Under the pieces are notes generated by a model. The model was not told the DNA's origin. It did no database searches and saw only the letters and a program-made list of their open reading frames with translations. From positions 1 through 64,000 of the forward strand of contig JACRME010000004.1 in NCBI GenBank assembly GCA_016235045.1: DNA of 64,000 nucleotides, in the 5' to 3' direction. The DNA is from Nitrosomonadales bacterium. GTDB taxonomy: Bacteria > Pseudomonadota > Gammaproteobacteria > Burkholderiales > Gallionellaceae. Positions 48,307 through 56,450 of the stretch are shown piece by piece (within the stretch, counting starts at the first letter, position 1; each line of letters opens with the position of its first letter). A program made the position numbers and the translations under genes.

Positions 48307-51300
48307 CTAAACCACCTCACTCAACGCCCCCTCCGCAAACACCAGCGCGCACCTGACGATCTTGCTTGCATGCACCGTCTGCATCGCAGTTCGATATTCC
48401 TGCATCTGCGCACGATAACGCGCTGCATCTTCCGAATCGCCCAGCTTGTAATCCAGCACCCACACTTCGTCATCGAATTCGACCAAGCGGTCGATGCGTT
48501 TCAGTTCGCCTTTGGCGTTGACGTAGGGCATCTCGTTGCAGGCGGTGCGGTATTGCCTGGCGTCGAAGAAACGGGCGAGTTGGGGCGTGGTGAGCAGGCT
48601 TTGGGCTTGTTGCCAGAGGGGGTCGAACGCTTCGGCGGGGATGACCAGGCGGTGCTGGAGTTCGGCGCGCTGGATTGTCGAGTACGCCCTCACCCCCAGC
48701 CCCGTGAGAACTCCCTCTCCCTTCGGGAGAGGGCATGGGGTGAGGGGCGGGAGAGGGGAGTCTGAGGCGGTGAGGTGTTGCAGCAACGCGTGCAGCCAGA
48801 TGCCGCGCTGTTGTTGCGGGGTGTTGCGGGGGGCGCGCTTTCCGGTTGGGGTAATGGTCGGCAGCACAAAGTTCCCTCCCCCATGCAGGGGGAGGGCCAG
48901 GGTGGGGGGAGCGTCGGTGAGGGCCAGCGATTCAACCCCCATCCCAGCCTTCCCCCTGAGAGGGGGAAGGGGTTGATCGGCGTTGCGAGGGATCGCCACC
49001 GCCGCGATACGCCCGTACCAGGTGAGTTGTTTGGTTTCCCTTGCCCCCTGGTTGCCGCTGACGATGAGCGCCTGCTGCGCGCGGGTCATGGCGACATAAA
49101 GCAGGTTCATCTCTTCGCGGGCTTGCTGGGCAGCGTCTTGCTCGAACAGCGGCGCGCGTCTCTTGCCGCGCGAGGCCTGGTCGGTGTAGAGAGAGAAATG
49201 CAGCGGGCGTTCTTCGTGGGTCGGCCAGTCGAGCAACACGTCGTTGCCATCCCGGTTCTTCTTTTCTTCATTCGCATCCAGCAGCCAGACGATGGGGGCT
49301 TCCAGACCTTTCGATTCATGCACGGTGAAGATGCGCACCGCGTCGCCTGCGGCGCCAAGCTTGCCTTCATCCGGCGCGTCGTCACTGCTGTCGCGCAACT
49401 CGCGCAGTTCCTGCAGGAAGCGCGGCAGGCTGGGATAACGACCGGCATCGACGCTCAGCGCGATCTCCATGAAGGCGTGCAGGTTGGCGGTGACCTTGGC
49501 GCGCATCTCGGGCGGCAGCACAGCACTGTAGCGCGCGATTACGTCGCCCTCGAAATAGATGCGGTCGAGCAGGTCGTGCACGGGAAGTTTGTCGGCGAGG
49601 GCTAGCCAGCGCTGCAACAGTTCGGCGGCGCGCTGCAGGGCGGGAGAGGGATGCTCCAGATTTTGCAGGCAAGACCACCAGCTTCTACCCCCACCCCATC
49701 CCTCCCCCTGCAAGGGGGAGGGAGTGGTTGCGGTGAGGCGCATCAAATCGGCATCGCTGCACGCGAAGACGGGCGTGCGCAGCACTTGCGCCAGCGCGAG
49801 ATCGGCGAAAGGGGTGATGAGGAACAGCAGCAGCGCCTGTATGTCCTCCGCTTCCAGCGTATCGAGCAGCCCGCCGCGGCGCGAACTGATGAAGGGGATA
49901 TGTCTTGCGCGCAGGGCCTCCTCATATACCGCAAGGTGGGTGCGGGTGCGCACCAGCGCCATGATGTCGCCCCAGGTGGCGCGGCGCGGATTTCCATCAT
50001 TGTTCACCGACCAGTCGCGGGTGATGGTTTGCAGTTGTGCGGCGAACTGTTCGGCTTCCTTGTGGCGCGCGCCCTCGCCTGCTTCTTCTCTTTTGGTGGT
50101 GAGGGGATTGCGGAGTTGCAGCACTTTCTCAGAACCCTCTCCCCCAGCCCCTCCCCCGCCTGCGGGGGAGGGGAGTTCATCGGTGACCGCCAGCGGTAGC
50201 ACCAGCACATGGCCGGGCAGTTCCTTGTGATGGGTCTGGTGCTCGATAAACTCGAAGCCGTCCGGCTGTTCCCTGAACACGGCATTTACCGCATCGACGA
50301 CAGCTTGCGAGTTGCGGCGCGTGAGGCTGTTGCCCAAGGTCTCGGCCAGGAAGTGTTCTTGCAGGTATTCGCGCGCCACGCCGAACAGGCGCGCGTCGGC
50401 ACGGCGGAAGCGGTAGATGGATTGCTTGGGGTCGCCGACGACGAACACGGTCGGCTGCGATTCCACCGCCACCGCCGCATCGAACCATGCGCGCAGTATC
50501 TGCCATTGCAGCGGGTTGGTGTCCTGGAACTCGTCCAGCAGCACATGGCGATAGCGGCTGTCGAGCTTGTACTGCATGGTCTCGGCGTGTTCGCTCTGCT
50601 GCAGCAGGCGGCACAGTTGCCATTCCAGGTCGGAGAAATCCATCTGCTGCTTCTGCGCCTTGAGCGACTGATAGCGCTCAAGCAAGGCGACACCGCAATG
50701 CAGCACGGCGATGTTGAGGCGATAGGCCTGTTGATCGGCCAGAATATCGCGCACCATCTGCATGTTGGCGTGCAGCAGGGAAAGCGCCCTGGTAAAGATG
50801 CCCGCATCCTGGCTCCTGGTCGGCTTGAACTTGCGCGGCTCGTTCTTCTGCGTGAACAACAGCGGCCAGATCGCGTTGAAGCGCTCTCCGGGAGCAGTAT
50901 CCGTCCAGGAGCGTTCCAGCTCGGCGGCATTCGCCTTCTGGGTATCGGTGCCCTTGCTGCCGAGATGGTGCATGAAGGCGAACAGCGATTCTTCGCTGAT
51001 GCCGCACATCCCCCAGTCTTCCACCGGGTCGAACTCCAGGTCGACGTCGAGATAGGTATGCAGTCCCTCCAGCACGGACTTCAGTGCATCCTGCCTCCCC
51101 TGTGTATACGCCCACCATTCGGCGCGCTTGCCAAGGAAGTTGAACAGCAGCTTGCGCGTGGTGAACAGGCCGCACTCGCCGAACAGCCATTGCATGTGGC
51201 CGGCTTCGGCGCTGTCCGGTTGCTTGCGCATCTGCTCCAGCAACTCTTCCCAGGCTTCCTCCTGCTCGCTGCCCGCGCGTTCCAGCAGAGACGAGCCCTG

Positions 51301-51705
51301 CATCGCGTCGGCATTCAACGGCGCACGCTGCATGACTTGCATGAACCAGCCGTGGAAAGTGCTGATGGTGATGCCGGGCTGGGCCAGCAATACGCTGCTG
51401 TAGAGACTGCGGGCGCGCTGCAATTGCCCGGCGCTCATTTCCGGAATGCCGCGTTCGGCGAAGAACTTGCGCACAGCGGCCTCGTCGCCCCTCGCCAGAT
51501 AACATAGCCACTGCTGCAGACGGAACTGCATCTCCTGCGCCGCCTTGCGCGTGAAGGTGATGGCAAGTATCTGCGACGGCTGTGCGCCGTCCAGCAACAA
51601 CCGCACGATGCGCGACACCAGCAGCCAGGTCTTGCCGCTGCCGGCGCAGGCTTCGACGACGACGCTGCGTTTGGGATCGAGGGCGATGTGGTTGGTCACA
51701 ACCAT
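48307..51705 (-). CDS. addA: AddA-type helicase-nuclease (double-strand break repair)
   Basis: A UvrD/RecB-superfamily protein of 1132 aa. Helicase motifs: Walker A EACAGSGKTWLL, Ia AITFTRKAAQEM, II LLDEFQDTNPLQW, III VVGDPKQSIYRFRRAD, V TVHESKGLEAPIVWLLD, VI YVAMTRAQQALIVSG. The C-terminal PD-(D/E)XK nuclease has RIDRLVEFDDEVWVLDYKLG. With AddB it would resect broken DNA ends for RecA. Four GC-rich palindromic inserts interrupt the protein at about residues 511-523, 662-674, 912-944 and 984-1007. ATG 51705 overlaps the addB end by 10 nt. Confidence 0.88.
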   Translation of the reverse strand: MVVTNHIALDPKRSVVVEACAGSGKTWLLVSRIVRLLLDGAQPSQILAITFTRKAAQEMQFRLQQWLCYLARGDEAAVRKFFAERGIPEMSAGQLQRARSLYSSVLLAQPGITISTFHGWFMQVMQRAPLNADAMQGSSLLERAGSEQEEAWEELLEQMRKQPDSAEAGHMQWLFGECGLFTTRKLLFNFLGKRAEWWAYTQGRQDALKSVLEGLHTYLDVDLEFDPVEDWGMCGISEESLFAFMHHLGSKGTDTQKANAAELERSWTDTAPGERFNAIWPLLFTQKNEPRKFKPTRSQDAGIFTRALSLLHANMQMVRDILADQQAYRLNIAVLHCGVALLERYQSLKAQKQQMDFSDLEWQLCRLLQQSEHAETMQYKLDSRYRHVLLDEFQDTNPLQWQILRAWFDAAVAVESQPTVFVVGDPKQSIYRFRRADARLFGVAREYLQEHFLAETLGNSLTRRNSQAVVDAVNAVFREQPDGFEFIEHQTHHKELPGHVLVLPLAVTDELPSPAGGGGAGGEGSEKVLQLRNPLTTKREEAGEGARHKEAEQFAAQLQTITRDWSVNNDGNPRRATWGDIMALVRTRTHLAVYEEALRARHIPFISSRRGGLLDTLEAEDIQALLLFLITPFADLALAQVLRTPVFACSDADLMRLTATTPSPLQGEGWGGGRSWWSCLQNLEHPSPALQRAAELLQRWLALADKLPVHDLLDRIYFEGDVIARYSAVLPPEMRAKVTANLHAFMEIALSVDAGRYPSLPRFLQELRELRDSSDDAPDEGKLGAAGDAVRIFTVHESKGLEAPIVWLLDANEEKKNRDGNDVLLDWPTHEERPLHFSLYTDQASRGKRRAPLFEQDAAQQAREEMNLLYVAMTRAQQALIVSGNQGARETKQLTWYGRIAAVAIPRNADQPLPPLRGKAGMGVESLALTDAPPTLALPLHGGGNFVLPTITPTGKRAPRNTPQQQRGIWLHALLQHLTASDSPLPPLTPCPLPKGEGVLTGLGVRAYSTIQRAELQHRLVIPAEAFDPLWQQAQSLLTTPQLARFFDARQYRTACNEMPYVNAKGELKRIDRLVEFDDEVWVLDYKLGDSEDAARYRAQMQEYRTAMQTVHASKIVRCALVFAEGALSEVV
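48685..48756. repeat. Palindromic element B inside addA
   Basis: Inner perfect 9-bp stem CCCTCTCCC (48713-48721) / GGGAGAGGG (48725-48733) within outer arms CCCTCACCCCCA and ATGGGGTGAGGGG. Read in frame on the minus strand as a Pro/Gly-rich peptide (TPCPLPKGEG). Closely related to the reverse complement of the coaBC element. Confidence 0.8.
48874..48970. repeat. 97-bp composite palindromic element, copy 1 (inside addA)
   Basis: Two hairpins in inverted orientation: CCCTCCCCC-5nt-GGGGGAGGG (48874-48896) and CCTTCCCCC-5nt-GGGGGAAGG (48948-48970). Each has a 14-nt tail (CCAGGGTGGGGGGA and its partner AACCCCCATCCCAG), and a 23-nt spacer lies between the tails. Read on the minus strand it gives LPPLRGKAGMGVES... 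ending ALPLHGGG. Confidence 0.88.
49686..49722. repeat. Single 37-bp REP-like half element inside addA
   Basis: TACCCCCACCCCAT followed by hairpin CCCTCCCCC-5nt-GGGGGAGGG. It equals one half of the 97-bp composite in reverse orientation. In frame it encodes [12 protein letters not shown] in AddA. Confidence 0.82.
50134..50173. repeat. Palindromic element inside addA (variant)
   Basis: Perfect 10-bp stem CCCCTCCCCC (50148-50157) / GGGGGAGGGG (50164-50173), preceded by ACCCTCTCCCCCAG. In frame it encodes SPAGGGGAGGEGSE. Confidence 0.78.
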
Positions 51706-54437
51706 TCTCCCTTGCGGCACACACCGCGCATCTCGCAATGCGCGCATGCCGCATCGATGCCGTTCGCGGGCAACCCTGCCCCGGCACGAATACTGGCCAT
51801 CGCGTGCTCTAGGCGCTCGGCATTGAGCTGGGCCAGCAACGGTACATCATCCTTGGGCGCGACCAGTTTCACCTTGCCGTTATCGATGCTGACGAATGCC
51901 GCATCGGCTGCTTCATGCGCGTAGGCGTAGCAGGCAAGTTGCACATCCTCGCCCGGCTCTTTCAGCTTATTGCGCAATAGTTGCTCATTTTGCGTCTTGT
52001 AATCGAGCACAAGCTTTTCATCCGCTTTCACATCCAGCCGGTCGATGCGTCCGCGCAGGCGGATGCCTTCCAGCGGCCATTCGAATTTCTGTTCGGATCC
52101 GGCATAACGCCACCCCCCGGCTTCCCATTCCGTTTGCCATTCGAGATACGCAGGCACGGACTTGTTCCACTGCGCCAACCAGGCACGCGCCGCGAAATCC
52201 TGCGCCAGCAGGTCAGCAAATTCTTCTTCGCCGATGCTGCGCAGAGCAGCCGCCATCTCCTCCGCAGCGTGTCCGCTCACTTGCGGATAACGCTCGTGGA
52301 AGCGCTGCAGGATGCCGTGCACGCGCTCGCCGTAGTCGCGTTTCTCGATGACCTCCTGCACCTCGTCCAGTTCATTCAGGCGCAGGATGTGGCGCGCATA
52401 AAACTGGTAGGGGCAGGCCACCAGCGAGTTGTAGCCGCTGATGGAGACGCTTGCGGGCACGGTTTCCGCCGATACACTCGGTGCGGGCAGCGCCGCCAGC
52501 GGTAATGCCACGCTGCGTTCGTCTTCTATTTCCAGCAAAGCTATTAATTCGACCTCACCCCCTCCCCCTTGCAGGGGGAGGGCTGGGGTGGGGGTAGAGT
52601 CGTTCCCTACCTCGGCGTCTACCCCCATCCCAACCTTCCCCCTGCATGGGGGAAGGAGTAAAGACGCCGCAGCTATTTCATCACGCAGTATCTGCAGGAA
52701 CGGACTCAGCAAGCGCGCTTCGCCGTCCTTGTCCTTCTGCCAGGTGACCAGTACGCAATCGTTCAGCGCAAGCAGCGCACGCAGGTCATCGTGCTGACGT
52801 GCAGCGTGGGTGCTGCGCGTGGGCAGGTTAAGCGCGGAGCGTACCGCATCGTTGAACCAGCGCCCGCCGTTTGCAGCACTCGGCAGGTGGTCGGCATCGC
52901 AACCGAGCAGCAGCACCGCATCGAAGGCGCGCCAGCGCGTGGCCGCCAGATGGGTGAAGCGCACTGTACTGTCGATGCTGCTGTCGCGGAACGTCTCGGT
53001 GTCCAGTTGTTGCGCCAGCCAGCGGCGCCATTCGGCGAAACGGTAGCGGCCCTCGTCCCCTCGCAGCTCCTGCTGCCAGTTGTCGAGCGCACGCAGCAAT
53101 TGCTGGCCCGCGTCGTCTTGCTGCAATCCCCTGTCGATACCCAGTACCTCCAGGCTCTGCCGCAATGCGGAGAGCCACTCCGCCAGGGTGTGTTTCCTAT
53201 TCTGTTCCAGCAGCGCCGCCGCCTGGCGCAGGCGCGCCAGCGGCTGGTGCAATGCCACTTCATGCGCGGCGAGTGCGACGAATTTCTCCAGCCCCGCCAC
53301 AACGCCCTGCTTGCGCAGCAACTGCTCCAGTTGATACACCGCCGACTTGCGCTCGCCCGCCGTCATGTCGGCGAAGATGAACGGCGACTTGAGCAGGTCG
53401 AGCAGGTCGACATGGTAGAAATCGCTTTGCAGCGCGGTGAGCCAGCGGTCCAGCACGGTGCTCACCGACAGCGTGGCGAAGGTCCAGCCGGTCTCGTCCG
53501 CCACCAGCACTTCGGCGCGTTCCAGCAAAGCGCGCGCGCGCCTTGCCACCACGCGATCCTGCGCCACGATGGCGATGTCGCGCTTGCCCGCGGCGAGCCA
53601 GCGGCGCACTTGCATGGCGGCGGCGCGGGCTTCTTGTTCGAGAGAGGTGGCGGCGAAGAACTTAATCTTCCCTCCCCCTTGCAGGGAGAGGGCTGGGGAG
53701 GGGGTAGGCTCGGTGATGTTTCCCGACTCTACCCCCATCCCACCCTTCCCCCTGCAAGGGGGAAGGAACTGACTTTGTACCATCTCTCTCAGGTCGAATA
53801 TCTTCACCGCCGCACGCTGCTCATATTCATCCAGAAAGCGCTGCTCCAGCGCCGTCCATTCCGAAGTTCGCAGCACATACAAGGGCTGCTGTGCCTTTGC
53901 GGCCAGTTGCGCCAGCCGCTGCTGATAAGCGCGCGCCGTATCCAGTTCTGCTCCGCTCTGCATGGCGTTCCACAGCTCGAACACCAGCCGCGCTTCCAGT
54001 TGCAGCGTGCTGTTCTGCCGCGCCTGATAGGCTTTCTGCACGGCGGCAGCGAAGGCTTCCGCGTTGTCGGGCAAGCCGGTGAGCGAATGCGTCAGTTCGT
54101 CGAACAGCGTCAGCAGTTCCTGCGTCATGCTCCACAGGTCGGCATGCTCGAACCATTGCAGTTTGTGCAACTGCTGGTACAGCAATGCGCTGCGCTGGCT
54201 GTCGGTGACGACGGGCGCCTCCAGTGCAACGCTTTGCGCCCATCCGTTCAGGGTTACCATCTGCGGCAGCAGCAATGCGGGACGTCGCGCACCGCGCATC
54301 AGCGCCTGTGCCAGCGGCTGCGCCGCATGGTAGTTGGGCAGGAGGACGGTGATGCCGCGCAGATCGGGAAGTGCGGCCGCGTGGGCAGTCAGGATGCGCT
54401 GCGCGACGCGGTCGAAGAAATCGGCAGCCTGGCTCAC
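51696..54437 (-). CDS. addB: AddB-type nuclease subunit with predicted 4Fe-4S cluster
   Basis: A 913-aa protein from GTG 54437, which forms a GTGA overlap with the ferredoxin stop. The N-terminal half is an inactivated helicase fold ([20 protein letters not shown], no Walker A lysine). The C-terminal PD-(D/E)XK nuclease has [20 protein letters not shown]. The iron-sulfur staple cysteines are visible: one in [13 protein letters not shown] and three in [11 protein letters not shown]. Two 97-bp palindromic elements add inserts at about residues 224-257 and 594-627. Partner of addA. Confidence 0.88.
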   Translation of the reverse strand: MSQAADFFDRVAQRILTAHAAALPDLRGITVLLPNYHAAQPLAQALMRGARRPALLLPQMVTLNGWAQSVALEAPVVTDSQRSALLYQQLHKLQWFEHADLWSMTQELLTLFDELTHSLTGLPDNAEAFAAAVQKAYQARQNSTLQLEARLVFELWNAMQSGAELDTARAYQQRLAQLAAKAQQPLYVLRTSEWTALEQRFLDEYEQRAAVKIFDLREMVQSQFLPPCRGKGGMGVESGNITEPTPSPALSLQGGGKIKFFAATSLEQEARAAAMQVRRWLAAGKRDIAIVAQDRVVARRARALLERAEVLVADETGWTFATLSVSTVLDRWLTALQSDFYHVDLLDLLKSPFIFADMTAGERKSAVYQLEQLLRKQGVVAGLEKFVALAAHEVALHQPLARLRQAAALLEQNRKHTLAEWLSALRQSLEVLGIDRGLQQDDAGQQLLRALDNWQQELRGDEGRYRFAEWRRWLAQQLDTETFRDSSIDSTVRFTHLAATRWRAFDAVLLLGCDADHLPSAANGGRWFNDAVRSALNLPTRSTHAARQHDDLRALLALNDCVLVTWQKDKDGEARLLSPFLQILRDEIAAASLLLPPCRGKVGMGVDAEVGNDSTPTPALPLQGGGGEVELIALLEIEDERSVALPLAALPAPSVSAETVPASVSISGYNSLVACPYQFYARHILRLNELDEVQEVIEKRDYGERVHGILQRFHERYPQVSGHAAEEMAAALRSIGEEEFADLLAQDFAARAWLAQWNKSVPAYLEWQTEWEAGGWRYAGSEQKFEWPLEGIRLRGRIDRLDVKADEKLVLDYKTQNEQLLRNKLKEPGEDVQLACYAYAHEAADAAFVSIDNGKVKLVAPKDDVPLLAQLNAERLEHAMASIRAGAGLPANGIDAACAHCEMRGVCRKGEWL
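52560..52656. repeat. 97-bp composite palindromic element, copy 2 (inside addB)
   Basis: Hairpins CCCTCCCCC-TTGCA-GGGGGAGGG (52560-52582) and CCTTCCCCC-TGCAT-GGGGGAAGG (52634-52656), each with a 14-nt tail (CTGGGGTGGGGGTA / TACCCCCATCCCAA), around a 23-nt spacer. In frame on the minus strand: [12 protein letters not shown] ... [12 protein letters not shown]. Confidence 0.9.
53670..53766. repeat. 97-bp composite palindromic element, copy 3 (inside addB)
   Basis: Hairpins CCCTCCCCC-TTGCA-GGGAGAGGG (53670-53692, one mismatch) and CCTTCCCCC-TGCAA-GGGGGAAGG (53744-53766), tails CTGGGGAGGGGGTA / TACCCCCATCCCAC, and a 23-nt spacer. In frame on the minus strand: [14 protein letters not shown] ... 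[11 protein letters not shown]. Confidence 0.9.
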
Positions 54438-54757
54438 CGCTTCAACAGATGGAGTTTGTCTTTCACGTTCAGCCACGCGTCCGCATCGTCGGGAGCGGCT
54501 TTCTTTTCGACGATGGGCTTCCACTTTTTGGCAAGCTCGGCGTTCAGCGCAAGGAACTGGTGCTGGTTTTCCGGCAGGTCTTCCTCGGCAAAGATCGCGC
54601 CTGCCGGGCATTCGGGCACGCACAGTGCGCAATCGATGCATTCGTCGGGATCGATTACGAGAAAATTTTCGCCCTCGCGGAAGCAGTCCACCGGACACAC
54701 CTCGACGCAATCGGTGTATTTGCAGCGAATGCAGTTTTCAGCAACGACGTAAGTCAT
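54434..54757 (-). CDS. fdxA: 7Fe ferredoxin (3Fe-4S/4Fe-4S, FdxA type)
   Basis: A 107-aa ferredoxin similar to Azotobacter ferredoxin I. Cysteines lie in [20 protein letters not shown] and [16 protein letters not shown], giving one 3Fe-4S and one 4Fe-4S cluster in the family. A conserved C-terminal extension of about 45 residues follows. It is upstream of addB on the same strand with a 4-nt overlap, so electron or cluster supply to the Fe-S AddB is conceivable (inference). SD GAGGTGCTCC precedes the ATG. Confidence 0.95.
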   Translation of the reverse strand: MTYVVAENCIRCKYTDCVEVCPVDCFREGENFLVIDPDECIDCALCVPECPAGAIFAEEDLPENQHQFLALNAELAKKWKPIVEKKAAPDDADAWLNVKDKLHLLKR

Positions 54758-54766
54758 GGAGCACCT

Positions 54767-55474
54767 CTAATTTGCCAAACCGTGCAGCCAGTGCCGGTAA
54801 AGCCGGTCAGCCACGCGATGCAATTCGTCCAACTTGTCATGCATCTGATCCTGCATCGCCTGGGCCGATTGTACCGCCGGACTGGCGGCGTGGGCAGCAA
54901 GTTCTGCCGCTCCGACCTGGCACCATTCGCGGATCATGGACTCGGTCATTTCGACATGGCATTGCAAGGCCAGATGTTTGCCGATGGCAAAGGCCTGGTT
55001 GGCACAGTGCGCGCTGGAGAGCAGGTGCACCGCATCCTGCGGCAGGCTGAAGGTTTCGCCGTGCCAGTGGAAAGAATCGAATGCGCGGATGTCGCCGAAC
55101 CACTCGCGCGCTGCGGCGTTGGCGGCAACTTCGGTCCGGCCCCAACCCAGTTCCTTCACCGGGTTCTTGGTCACCACGCCGCCCAGCGCCTTGGACATGA
55201 GCTGACCGCCGAGGCAGTGGCCGAGCAGCGGAATATCCTTGGCATACGCATCGCGGATCAGCGCCAGCGCCTTGGGTATCCACGGCAAGTCATCGTTCAC
55301 GCTCATCGTCCCGCCCATGAACACAAGGCCGGAATATTCGCGCACGTCGAATGGCACCGCCTCGCCCTCGTCGATGCGAATCAGCACCCACGGGACCGAG
55401 TGCTCATTGAGAAAGGCCGCGAAGTAGCCGGAGCCTTCGGTGGGAGAGTGACGGAAGATGGCGATGGGTTTCAT
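54767..55474 (-). CDS. Class I glutamine amidotransferase-like protein
   Basis: A 235-aa GATase-1 domain protein. The nucleophile elbow is LLGHCLGGQLMSKALGG (catalytic Cys), with His in SFHWHGETFSLP. It resembles the GMP-synthase-like/gamma-glutamyl-type hydrolases that act as stand-alone amidotransferases or peptidases. No synthetase partner is fused. Nine nt upstream of the ferredoxin gene on the same strand; may be co-transcribed. Confidence 0.88.
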   Translation of the reverse strand: MKPIAIFRHSPTEGSGYFAAFLNEHSVPWVLIRIDEGEAVPFDVREYSGLVFMGGTMSVNDDLPWIPKALALIRDAYAKDIPLLGHCLGGQLMSKALGGVVTKNPVKELGWGRTEVAANAAAREWFGDIRAFDSFHWHGETFSLPQDAVHLLSSAHCANQAFAIGKHLALQCHVEMTESMIREWCQVGAAELAAHAASPAVQSAQAMQDQMHDKLDELHRVADRLYRHWLHGLAN

Positions 55475-55597
55475 GGTGAAGGCAAGTGGAAGTTGGCTTT
55501 CCTTATTTTAATGGGCTTTGAAAGTTGCCGCCATTGAAGGCTATTTTTCGAGCACGCGAGATGGGTATCGCCACGCCCATCCTGCCGCGCTGAAGAA

Positions 55598-56266
55598 TCA
55601 ATAGGTGCTGAACACCTGGCCGTAGAACGGCGGCCTGCGATGGTTCATCCATTCCAGCATGATGAGTTCATCATCGGTATGGTTTATGGGTTGGGCGACA
55701 GCCATGGCAGGCATACCCTTATCGGCATGAATAAAAATAGGGTGGTCGTGATGCCGGGTCGAAATGCGCTCCATACGCCCCGGTTCGGCAACAGGTTCAA
55801 TCTCGGCAGTGCCATAGCAGAGACAGAAATACACTTTCCTGGGTTCAGCCTCGATGTAGCAAGCGGTGCCGCGAATGCCGATGGTAGCGGTGGGCACAAC
55901 CAACCGCTTGCTGCCGGGTTCGAACACCGAAAGGATGCGACCGGTGACCACACGAAAGAATTCCTTTGCCGCCTCCTTGCCGAACTCCACCACACTGTTA
56001 CTGCGCTGCAGAAATGCGTTCCGGTCGATGACATAGATGGCCTCGCCATCCGTGCCAGTCGTGACCTTGTCGCCCGGCAGCACGGCTTGTCTTTCACGCG
56101 CCGGTTTGCCATTGATGCGGACATCGCCCTTGATCTTGTGCATACCCTGCACGGAAGGATAGTTGCCCGCCGCGAGCGCGGAACGGATCAAGCCAGGGAT
56201 GCCCGGACCGGACAGCAAACCCAGAACGGAAAGTTGCTTCAGCAAACGTCGGCGTGATTTGTTCAT
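55598..56266 (-). CDS. FecR-domain protein with export signal
   Basis: A 222-aa protein from ATG 56266 with a basic N-terminus (MNKSRRRLLKQL) and a hydrophobic stretch (SVLGLLSGPGIPGLIRSALA) acting as a signal or anchor. A FecR-type domain spans ~55-165: QAVLPGDKVTTGTDGEAIYV, RILSVFEPGSKRLVVPTATI and GIRGTACYIEAEP. No sigma-factor gene is adjacent, so it is not a typical FecI/FecR pair. Role unknown, probably envelope or polysaccharide-related. Confidence 0.82.
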   Translation of the reverse strand: MNKSRRRLLKQLSVLGLLSGPGIPGLIRSALAAGNYPSVQGMHKIKGDVRINGKPARERQAVLPGDKVTTGTDGEAIYVIDRNAFLQRSNSVVEFGKEAAKEFFRVVTGRILSVFEPGSKRLVVPTATIGIRGTACYIEAEPRKVYFCLCYGTAEIEPVAEPGRMERISTRHHDHPIFIHADKGMPAMAVAQPINHTDDELIMLEWMNHRRPPFYGQVFSTY

Positions 56267-56362
56267 TGCGCATACTCCCTTTCCATGATCGGAAGACCCC
56301 GGTAACAATGATAGTCCGCGTGATACTGTTTTCTCCGTCAACCGGGACAAATGAATTTGGCT

Positions 56363-56425
56363 GGAAGCGCCGACGTCCCGTCGGCCTTGGCGCGCAACCC
56401 TGCCGACGAGGACGTCGGCGCTCCC
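56363..56425. repeat. Long imperfect inverted repeat (about 23 bp arms)
   Basis: Left arm GGAAGCGCCGACGTCCCGTC and right arm ending GGACGTCGGCGCTCCC are near-perfect reverse complements (arms 56363-56385 and 56402-56425, loop 16 nt), differing by one substitution-type and one indel position. It lies between the 3' end of htpG and the start of the FecR-like gene. It may act as a terminator-like structure or be a MITE/REP-type repeat. Confidence 0.8.
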
Positions 56426-56450
56426 ATTACTTCAGTCCATATAGATACTG

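Noticed and set aside
48685-53766. Repeated G-rich/C-rich motifs considered as a CRISPR array
   Set aside because: The units are palindromes in inverted pairs kilobases apart inside open reading frames, not regularly spaced direct repeats.
52791-54752. 653-codon plus-strand ORF opposite addB
   Set aside because: Shadow ORF; addB has nuclease motifs and Fe-S cysteines on the other strand.
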